This document shows positions 57,429 through 64,000 of a DNA stretch of 64,000 bases, one piece after another. Location of the stretch: positions 1 to 64,000 of the forward strand of contig JAHHGY010000006.1 in the NCBI GenBank assembly GCA_019359635.1. Reading direction: 5' to 3'. Within the stretch, counting starts at the first letter, position 1, and every line of letters begins with the position of its first letter. The notes below the pieces were generated by a model that saw only the letters and a program-made list of their open reading frames with translations, was not told where the DNA came from and ran no database searches. Source of the stretch: Chroococcus sp. CMT-3BRIN-NPC107. GTDB lineage: Bacteria; Cyanobacteriota; Cyanobacteriia; Cyanobacteriales; Chroococcidiopsidaceae. A program made the position numbers and the translations under genes.

Positions 57429-59108
57429 GTGCAACAGCCTATAACTGCTTTAAAACAACCATTTCAGTTCGATTCAATCGAGGATGCTTTAGCCGATCTC
57501 AAAGCTGGGCGGATGTTGGTGGTGGTGGATGATGAGAACCGGGAAAATGAAGGGGACTTAATTTGCGCCGCCCAGTTTGCTACCCCCGATACGATTAATT
57601 TTATGGCAGTAGAGGCGCGGGGTTTGATTTGTCTAGCTATGACTGGCGAAAGATTAGACGAACTAGATTTGCCTTTGATGGTAACTAACACTACCGATCG
57701 CAATCAAACAGCTTTTACTGTCAGTATTGATGCGTCTCCCGCTTTGGGCGTAACTACAGGTATCTCCGCCGAAGACCGCGCTCGGACTATTCAAGTTACT
57801 CTCAATCCCAATACAAAACCTAGAGACTTGCACCGTCCCGGTCATATTTTCCCCCTACGAGCGCGAGAGGGAGGAGTTTTAAAACGGGCTGGACATACCG
57901 AAGCTGGGGTCGATTTACCACAATTAGCCGGGTTATACCCCGCCGGGGTAATTTGTGAAATTCAAAACTCTGACGGCTCAATGGCGCGTTTGCCACAATT
58001 AATAGAGTATGCCAAAGTTCATAAATTAAAAATTATTAGTATTGCTGACTTAATTAGTTATCGTCTCAAATACGAGCGCTTTGTCCGTCGGGAAACGGTA
58101 ACTAAATTACCTACGCAATTTGGACAGTTTCATATCTACGCTTACCGCAATACCCTAGATAATTCCGAACACGTGGCGATCGTTAAAGGCGAACCCGCCG
58201 ATTTTGCTAACAAAACTGTCATGGTGCGGATGCACTCGGAATGTTTGACGGGAGACGCTTTAGGCTCTTTGCGTTGCGATTGTAGAATGCAATTGCAAGC
58301 GGCGTTAAAAATGATTGAAAATGCCGGGTCTGGTGTAGTAGTCTATTTGCGGCAAGAAGGGCGCGGAATTGGATTAATCAATAAGCTTAAAGCCTACTCC
58401 TTGCAAGATATGGGCTTAGATACGGTGGAAGCTAACGAACGCTTGGGTTTTCCTGCCGATTTGCGTAATTATGGAGTAGGAGCGCAAATTTTAAACGATT
58501 TGGGTGTAGAAAGAATCCGCCTAATTACTAACAATCCTCGCAAAATTGCCGGGTTGAAGGGTTACGGATTGGAGGTAGCAGACAGATTACCATTATTAAT
58601 CGAAGCTACCGATTACAACTCAATATACTTAGCGACAAAGGCAGAAAAGTTAGGTCATATGCTGCTGCAAACCTACTTAGTTACTGTAGCTTTGCACTGG
58701 AAAGACGAGCCATTGTCTGTAACAGAGCGCTACGATCGCTTAGAAAAACTGCGAAACTTAGCGCACACGTCTGACTTATTATTGCAGGAAGAAGCAAGAC
58801 CTGTTGCGATCGCTTTATTTAGCGAACCTTCTTTAACGGTACATCTAGGCTTCGATCAAGCCAAAGTTGCAGCTATAGATTGGTATAAAAACCCCGCTCA
58901 TCCTTACGTAAAGGCGGTTTCGCAAATTTTAGATAATCTTGCTAATTGGACATTTTTAGAAAAGTTAGAGTTTTTAGTTTCTCCAGGAGTCGATCCTTTA
59001 ACTAGCTTGCAAGTCAAGTTGGATCGTCAGGTATTAAGCAAAGATGCTCCACCTTCTGCCATTTGCGACCAGTTAGAAACTCAAAAAATTTATTGCTACG
59101 GCTGTTAA
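57429..59108 (+). CDS. ribBA: RibBA: DHBP synthase / GTP cyclohydrolase II
   Basis: 559 residues from GTG 57429. N-terminal DHBP synthase ([40 protein letters not shown]), then GTP cyclohydrolase II with zinc Cys in [20 protein letters not shown] and the active loop [22 protein letters not shown]-terminal extension of about 140 residues follows position 420. It supplies both early precursors of riboflavin. Confidence 0.95.
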   Translation: MQQPITALKQPFQFDSIEDALADLKAGRMLVVVDDENRENEGDLICAAQFATPDTINFMAVEARGLICLAMTGERLDELDLPLMVTNTTDRNQTAFTVSIDASPALGVTTGISAEDRARTIQVTLNPNTKPRDLHRPGHIFPLRAREGGVLKRAGHTEAGVDLPQLAGLYPAGVICEIQNSDGSMARLPQLIEYAKVHKLKIISIADLISYRLKYERFVRRETVTKLPTQFGQFHIYAYRNTLDNSEHVAIVKGEPADFANKTVMVRMHSECLTGDALGSLRCDCRMQLQAALKMIENAGSGVVVYLRQEGRGIGLINKLKAYSLQDMGLDTVEANERLGFPADLRNYGVGAQILNDLGVERIRLITNNPRKIAGLKGYGLEVADRLPLLIEATDYNSIYLATKAEKLGHMLLQTYLVTVALHWKDEPLSVTERYDRLEKLRNLAHTSDLLLQEEARPVAIALFSEPSLTVHLGFDQAKVAAIDWYKNPAHPYVKAVSQILDNLANWTFLEKLEFLVSPGVDPLTSLQVKLDRQVLSKDAPPSAICDQLETQKIYCYGC

Positions 59109-59119
59109 GCTTACTCAAA

Positions 59120-59150
59120 ACAAAACCCGCCTCTAGAGGCAGGTTTTTTA
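59120..59150 (+). terminator. ribBA terminator
   Basis: ACCCGCCTC and GAGGCAGGT form a stem around TA, followed by TTTTTTAG. Lies between two convergent genes. Confidence 0.8.
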
Positions 59151-59166
59151 GTTCAAAAACCTGAGA

Positions 59167-59307
59167 TTAATTAACTGCGTAAGCAGATTTTAATGCCCAA
59201 ATAACCAAAGCCGCGATCGCTCCTAAAATCAGCACGGTAGAAATCGTAACTGCTTTTGGGGTATCTGCGCCCTTGAACTTCATAATTCCGCGATTCAAGT
59301 CAGACAT
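59167..59307 (-). CDS. Small single-span membrane protein, 46 aa
   Basis: ATG 59305-59307 preceded by GAGGAG. MSDLNRGIMKFKGADTPKAV, then TISTVLILGAIAALVIWALK and SAYAVN: a short soluble N-terminus and one membrane span. Size and look are those of small thylakoid-complex subunits (PSII, NDH or PSI), but I cannot assign it to a known one. Confidence 0.75.
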   Translation of the reverse strand: MSDLNRGIMKFKGADTPKAVTISTVLILGAIAALVIWALKSAYAVN

Positions 59308-59365
59308 GAGGCTAATCTCCTCTAGTGGTAGATTTCTAATCCGTTCGCCTTAATTCTAATCGCTT

Positions 59366-60463
59366 CTACACGGTAACGATGTCACAACTGGGAAAATTGG
59401 CATCAATTCCCGATTGTTTCCAAGCACGACCATCTAAAGCCATCTGCTCGATTAAACTTGCTAATCTTAGCGCTTTTAAAGCTTGTTCTCCACCTACTGA
59501 TGGCTGATTTCCACCCCTTACACAGTTGACAAAATGCTCAAGTTCCGCGTGGAGTGGCTCTATGTTGCTGGTGTAAACTTTTTCAATCAAACCGTCTTGA
59601 CGATAAAGCACTTGACCGTAATCGGTCATGCAATTAGCAGTGGTTTGACGATGAATCAAGATTTCATTATTCAGAAAATCTGCTTCTGTCAAAGAGTTTT
59701 TGCAATGAGCGGCAATTCGGCGGATTTTGCAATGAGTAACTTTACTAGCTGTCAGGGTCGCTACTATGCCGTTAGCAAAGCCTAATGTAGCTGTAACATA
59801 GTCTAGATAAGGGCGCGGTTTAGTATTTGCTGCAAAACTGACCGATTCACTAGCACAGGCGCGGCTACCGCTTGCTGTTAATTTGACTACTGGAGAATTA
59901 GCTAATTCTAAAAGCAAATCGATATCATGAATCATTAGATCCAATACTACCGATACATCATTAGCACGATCGGAGTAAGGACTCATGCGATGAGCTTCTA
60001 TTGCCAACAATTGCTCGGTTTTTAAAACTTTACTAAGTTCTTGAAAAGCTGGGTTAAAGCGCTCAATATGACCTACTTGTAAAATACTTTGAGATTGGGC
60101 CGCCGCATTTACCAAAGATTCAGCTTCGGCAATACTAGCAGCGATTGGCTTTTCGATTAAAACGTGAATACCAGCTTCCAAGCAAGTCATGCCCACCGAA
60201 TGATGTAAATAAGTGGGAACAGCAATACATACTGCATCTACATGAGGTAGTAAATCGCAATAATCTTCAAAAAAACGAACTCGGTACTTACTAGCAGTAT
60301 CGAGTCCTCTTTCGACATTAATATCAGAAACCCCAACAAGCTCTACATCTTTAAGTAAACTTAGTACGCGGGTATGATGCTGTCCCATATTCCCCACTCC
60401 AATCACGCCTATGCGGATTGGTTGAGGCTGGTTGCGCTGCACATGAATGTTTGGTTGTGCCAT
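59366..60463 (-). CDS. Gfo/Idh/MocA family oxidoreductase
   Basis: 365 residues from ATG 60463 (frame open to 60541). Rossmann loop IGVIGVGNMGQHHTRVL, the EKP motif GIHVLIEKPIAAS, and the C-terminal alpha/beta domain with HDIDLLLELA. NAD(P)-dependent sugar or cyclitol oxidoreductase; substrate unknown. Confidence 0.9.
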   Translation of the reverse strand: MAQPNIHVQRNQPQPIRIGVIGVGNMGQHHTRVLSLLKDVELVGVSDINVERGLDTASKYRVRFFEDYCDLLPHVDAVCIAVPTYLHHSVGMTCLEAGIHVLIEKPIAASIAEAESLVNAAAQSQSILQVGHIERFNPAFQELSKVLKTEQLLAIEAHRMSPYSDRANDVSVVLDLMIHDIDLLLELANSPVVKLTASGSRACASESVSFAANTKPRPYLDYVTATLGFANGIVATLTASKVTHCKIRRIAAHCKNSLTEADFLNNEILIHRQTTANCMTDYGQVLYRQDGLIEKVYTSNIEPLHAELEHFVNCVRGGNQPSVGGEQALKALRLASLIEQMALDGRAWKQSGIDANFPSCDIVTV

Positions 60464-60835
60464 GAATATGCTGTTCTCCACTCCTTTCCTTTTCTCAACC
60501 ACCAAAGTATATAAACGCCATAAAAGGGCGTATGCGGTCAATTATCGACACTTAAGCACTTAAATCATCCAGATAGTCACATAATGCTTCTATTTATCAA
60601 GAATCTTAAAGCTTATTGGAAGTTCCTGTATTATGTACTTTTTTATCAAGTGCGATCGCTATCTTTAGTGTTATTTTGGCAGCAGCCTTTATGGGCAAGA
60701 GAATGTGTCAGTTTTTTGCCCGTCCATTAGTTGGTTTATAGTAAATATCGGCTATTGGTGGTAATTTGCCGCAAAATAAATCAGCTTAAAGCTCCGTTGC
60801 AACCAATAGGTTTGTCAAAGCACAAGGTAATTTTT

Positions 60836-61453
60836 ATGACTACCACCATCAAACAGCTAAGTTTTGCCGAGTTCCTTCAGCAATACCCAGATGGCGAGGG
60901 AATTTTTGAATTAGTGAATGGGGAGATTGTTCAAGTGGAGGCGATTAGAGCGCATAAAAATGTATCAAGATATCTGGTTAAGTATTTCGCTCAAGAGAGC
61001 GATCGCCTAGGACTAAATTATATTGTTGACAAAGATATAATTATCAAAACTTCTACCAGTGACGGAAAAGAACAAGGCAGAAATCCCGATGTTAGCCTAG
61101 TTAGCGAAGTAGAGTGGAATGCTAATGTAATGGCTTATGCAGCACTAATTAAGCCGATTCAACTAGCGGTAGAAGTTGTTTCAACCAATTGGGAAGACGA
61201 TTACATTGATAAATTGGTGGAGTATCAGCGTTTAGGAATTGTAGAGTATTGGATTGTTGACTATTTAGCGATCGCATCTCGCACTTATTTGGGCTATCCT
61301 AAAGTGCCTACAGTGTCGGTATATCAGTTAATTGATGGGGAATACCAAGTACAAAGATTTATCGCAAATACTCCGATTATTTCGCCGACTTTTGGACAAC
61401 TAGAACTAACCACCGAGCAAATTGTCAACGCAAGTCAGATATATTTGTCTTAA
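60836..61453 (+). CDS. Uma2 family (restriction-endonuclease-like) protein
   Basis: 205 residues from ATG 60836 (frame open to 60731). The Uma2 core with PD-(D/E)xK-like positions: GRNPDVSLVSE (Asp), LAVEVVSTNWEDDYIDKLVE (Glu, Lys side) and YQRLGIVEYWIVDYLAIASR. Cyanobacteria carry many copies of this family; role uncertain, possibly mobile-element linked. Confidence 0.88.
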   Translation: MTTTIKQLSFAEFLQQYPDGEGIFELVNGEIVQVEAIRAHKNVSRYLVKYFAQESDRLGLNYIVDKDIIIKTSTSDGKEQGRNPDVSLVSEVEWNANVMAYAALIKPIQLAVEVVSTNWEDDYIDKLVEYQRLGIVEYWIVDYLAIASRTYLGYPKVPTVSVYQLIDGEYQVQRFIANTPIISPTFGQLELTTEQIVNASQIYLS

Positions 61454-61724
61454 TATAGAAAACAACGAAAGAGATTTAAGAAAACTTAGATCGCCAATTG
61501 GATAACTTGAGTCAGGATATCATCGTTGAACAAATAAAACCTGTTCAAGAAGATCCGAAGGCTGTCGTCCCAGGTTTAGCCTCCGTTGAAGAAGATTTGA
61601 AAGTGTTAGATATAATCATTGCTCAGACCAGTAAGTAAGTAAAGCGCGATCGCAGAGCTTCGCATCTTAACAAACTCATCTAGCATAGAAATCTAAAAAC
61701 CTATATGCAAAAGGTGTTGCTAAC
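61454..61724. other. Short region with a small coding-like tail before queC
   Basis: A plus frame at about 61490-61638 reads QLDNLSQDIIVEQIKPVQ then PGLASVEEDLKVLDIIIAQT, without a convincing ATG; it follows a stop. It may be the remains of a small gene downstream of the Uma2 gene. Otherwise no gene. Confidence 0.35.
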
Positions 61725-62396
61725 GTGAAGGTAGTGGTTTTGTTGTCTGGTGGGTTGGATTCAGCGACGGTACTTTATAGCGCCAAGTCTTCGGGATGTG
61801 AATGTTACGCCCTATCTTTTGATTACCACCAAAGACATCAACGAGAACTAGAGTCGGCGATCGCCATTGCCAAAGCCGCAGGTGTAGTTGATAGTAAAGT
61901 AATTAGCTTCGATTTGCGAGCTTGGGGTGGTTCGGCGCTTACCGATGACAAGATAGATTTACCCTTAGAGCGATCGCTTTCCCAAATGGGCGAAAATATC
62001 CCTGTAACCTACGTTCCCGCCCGTAATACTATATTTTTGAGTTTTGCCCTAGCTTACGCCGAAACCATTGGTGCAGAGCGCGTCTACATTGGTGTCAATG
62101 CCTTAGATTACTCCGGCTATCCCGATTGTCGCCCCGATTATATTCAAGCAATGCAGGAAGTTTTTAGACTGGGGACAAAACAAGGTAGAGAAGGGGAAGC
62201 GATTAAAATAGTTGCGCCGCTAATTGAGATGAAAAAGACTGAAATTATCCAACTTGGCAATAAGCTAGGCGTACCTTGGGAAAAAACTTGGTCATGTTAT
62301 GCCGGAAACGAGAAAGCTTGCGGCGCGTGTGACTCTTGCAAGTTGAGACTAGAAGCTTTTTGCGAGCTAGGATTGAGCGATCCAATTGCTTACTAG
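61725..62396 (+). CDS. queC: 7-cyano-7-deazaguanine synthase
   Basis: 223 residues from GTG 61725. PP-loop VLLSGGLDSATVLYSAKSSG, YVPARNTIFLSFALAYAE, the zinc Cys set CYAGNEKACGACDSCKLR. It makes preQ0 from 7-carboxy-7-deazaguanine, upstream of the base used by Tgt (16689). Confidence 0.94.
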   Translation: MKVVVLLSGGLDSATVLYSAKSSGCECYALSFDYHQRHQRELESAIAIAKAAGVVDSKVISFDLRAWGGSALTDDKIDLPLERSLSQMGENIPVTYVPARNTIFLSFALAYAETIGAERVYIGVNALDYSGYPDCRPDYIQAMQEVFRLGTKQGREGEAIKIVAPLIEMKKTEIIQLGNKLGVPWEKTWSCYAGNEKACGACDSCKLRLEAFCELGLSDPIAY

Positions 62397-62447
62397 CACA
62401 GATAGTTTCAAACCGCAATTGCTTGGATAGGAAGTGATTATACATAA

Positions 62448-62780
62448 ATGAATTCTAAATCCCCCTTCCAGTGGCAGCACTATCAGCCCGAAGTCATCCT
62501 ACGGTTGCCTGCGCTGGTATCTCAGTTATCCGCGCTCTTACCGCCAAAAGGATTCTTCTGAAAATCATCACACTTTCAGCAACGCCTTAAGGATCTCAAT
62601 CACAGGATTGAACAAAACCACCCTTGGGTAAAACCATTAGTCAAACCGGGAATGGGATTTGCGTCCTTCAATACACCACAGCGCACTATCAGGGAGAGGA
62701 AATTATTAATCCTGTTGCACAACCGACAGGTTTTAGGAGTTGCTCCGGGAGATGTCCTTTGGGCGGATTCTCTTGATTAA
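62448..62780 (+). pseudogene. IS6-family transposase remnant
   Basis: MNSKSPFQWQHYQPEVIL, then in another frame CLRWYLSYPRSYR, is the N-terminus of an IS6 transposase. The catalytic middle is missing; after a 28-bp repeat (62559-62586) the C-terminal part resumes: NHRIEQNHPWVKPLVKPGMG, FASFNTPQRTIRE and RQVLGVAPGDVLW. About half the protein is gone. Confidence 0.8.
62559..62586. repeat. 28-bp dispersed repeat (partner 888-915)
   Basis: Differs by one base from 888-915, in the same orientation. Starts TGAAAATCATCACACTTTC, ends AACGCC. A related, more diverged tract lies at the inner end of the 4.9-kb / 51.5-kb duplicates. In this copy it sits exactly where the IS6 transposase lost its middle. 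Confidence 0.7.
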
Positions 62781-63545
62781 CCCCATTTTCAAAGTGGTAG
62801 CATCAAAGAACTTCTTTCCCCTCCGCTTTTCTTCCCTGAAAAAGTTTTTGCATCACAACCGTCCCGAACAAGTGATGATACAAGCAGGACAGATATTTCT
62901 AACAAGAACAATGTAGAACAAAGGGCGATTAACTATTTAATAGGAGCAGATATAGGGGTAATAATCAGAGAGAATAATTTCTACCAACTTTATCTTGTCT
63001 GGATATAAAAACAAAGAAATCTCATTGATATCAGTGTTGACAAACGTAGCCGTGATTTATCTATAGGTTTATGGCAATTAGTGCTTGTCTACTGATAGAG
63101 AAACCTGGTTATTCTCTAAAAAGGAGCGAAAACCACATTAGATAATGAATTATTAAAGCTAAGGTCTATTTATCCTTACTTATTCAAGACTACTGATAAT
63201 TTTTTCCTAAAATATACCTGGACAATTTTAGGGGCAGTGCAGCCAGTTAATAAACCTCTAAGCATTGAATTCAACACAGCCGTCCTCTTTCAACACCGTA
63301 TCCCAAGGCAAAAGGTTCGCCACCTTTGAGTTTTTCTCCCAGTTTGGAAGAGAGATTTAAGGTAAGGGCAGTTAGTCGTCGCCTACGTCTAATATGTTCT
63401 TTAAGAGTAAAAATATTAAATTTATACCTATTAAATCGCGGTTTGAAATAACATAACTTTATTTTTGTGCTTTGATAATTGATTAACATAAGAATTCTAA
63501 ACCAGGCACGCAACTACTTACGAGATACATTTTTAGGAGAAAACT
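62781..63545. other. Decayed sequence between the IS6 remnant and hemL
   Basis: 765 bp. A plus frame stays open from 62781 to about 63006 (SGSIKELLSPPLFFPEKVFA, then YLIGADIGVIIRENNFYQLY) but has no good start, and coding-like pieces go on to about 63110 (LIDISVDKRSRDLSIGLWQL). Family not recognised. No intact gene. The last 100 bp should hold the hemL promoter. Confidence 0.5.
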
Positions 63546-64000
63546 TTGGTTAATACCACCATCAAAACTACCAAATCTGAAGAAATCTTCGCCGCCGCCC
63601 AAGCTTTGATGCCTGGGGGAGTAAATTCTCCCGTTAGAGCATTCAAATCTGTAGGCGGACAACCAATTGTCTTTGACCGCGTAAAGGGTGCTTATGTTTG
63701 GGATGTAGATGGCAATCAATATATTGACTACGTGGGTAGCTGGGGACCAGCAATTTGCGGTCACGCCCATCCAGAAGTAATTAGCGCCTTGCAAGCTGCC
63801 TTAGAAAAAGGAACTAGCTTTGGTGCGCCCTGCATCCTTGAAAACGTTTTAGCTGAGATGGTAATTAATGCTGTTCCCAGTATTGAAATGGTACGTTTTG
63901 TTAATTCTGGCACCGAAGCTTGTATGGCAGTTTTGCGCCTGATGCGAGCCTTTACAGGACGAGACAAAATCATCAAGTTTGAGGGCTGCTATCACGGTCA
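63546..64000 (+). CDS. hemL: Glutamate-1-semialdehyde 2,1-aminomutase, 5' part
   Basis: 151 codons before the window ends. TTG 63546 after AGGAGA (63535-63540) gives [20 protein letters not shown], the start seen in other cyanobacterial Hem[39 protein letters not shown] and [20 protein letters not shown] match class III aminotransferases; the PLP Lys lies beyond the window. It forms 5-aminolevulinate for heme, chlorophyll and bilins. Confidence 0.95.
   Translation, partial: MVNTTIKTTKSEEIFAAAQALMPGGVNSPVRAFKSVGGQPIVFDRVKGAYVWDVDGNQYIDYVGSWGPAICGHAHPEVISALQAALEKGTSFGAPCILENVLAEMVINAVPSIEMVRFVNSGTEACMAVLRLMRAFTGRDKIIKFEGCYHG

Overview
The window comes from a cyanobacterium. The octamer GCGATCGC (HIP1) recurs throughout. 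It carries photosystem II genes (psbB, psbT, psbK, a PsbP-like lipoprotein), pcyA for phycobilin synthesis, a complete beta-carboxysome operon (ccmK2-K1-L-M-N-O) and several conserved cyanobacterial families (CRR7-like, DUF2854, DUF3143, J-domain). I cannot name the genus. No rRNA, tRNA or CRISPR array was recognised.

Layout. 1-5.0 kb: edge of an IS982-like transposase, a lone receiver-domain regulator, PsbP-like lipoprotein, maf, pcyA, then a decayed stretch. 5.1-12.9 kb: psbB, psbT, nrdR, rpsA, a HAD phosphatase, metK, folC. 13-22.9 kb: comF, cobS, a ruined histidine kinase, tgt, psbK, a ruined glutathione S-transferase, TPR and conserved small proteins, a lipid kinase. 22.9-29.2 kb (minus): a cluster that in gene content and order matches the Synechocystis slr0144-slr0152 'pap' operon (photosystem II assembly proficiency): V4R protein, repeat-motif protein, phycobiliprotein-like globin, a second V4R gene cut by a stop codon, 2Fe-2S ferredoxin, second globin, TPR protein, Ser/Thr kinase. 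29.4-33.7 kb (minus): carboxysome operon. 34-47.4 kb: AraC remnant, membrane acetyltransferase, GNAT genes, aroE, hydrolase, aldo/keto reductase, DnaJ-like protein and several frameshifted genes. 48-55.8 kb: devBCA-type exporter, cupin, SLH porin, gloA, eno. 56-64 kb: argC, ribBA, a small membrane protein, Gfo/Idh/MocA oxidoreductase, Uma2 nuclease, queC, IS6 remnant and the 5' part of hemL.

How it fits together. PSII subunits and the pap cluster serve photosystem II; pcyA makes the bilin used by phycobilisomes; the ccm operon builds the CO2-fixing compartment. metK, folC, cobS, ribBA and hemL supply cofactors, and tgt with queC both belong to queuosine formation.

Two themes stand out. First, the pap cluster beside the carboxysome operon holds two phycobiliprotein-like globins (one keeping a C-x-R-D bilin-site motif) and a protein built from four copies of a short hydrophobic motif. 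Second, the window has many recently broken genes: in-frame stops in otherwise intact frames, single-base frameshifts at G runs, and duplicated or decayed fragments, including a 470-bp inverted duplication 47 kb apart and a tandem duplication of the argC 3' end.
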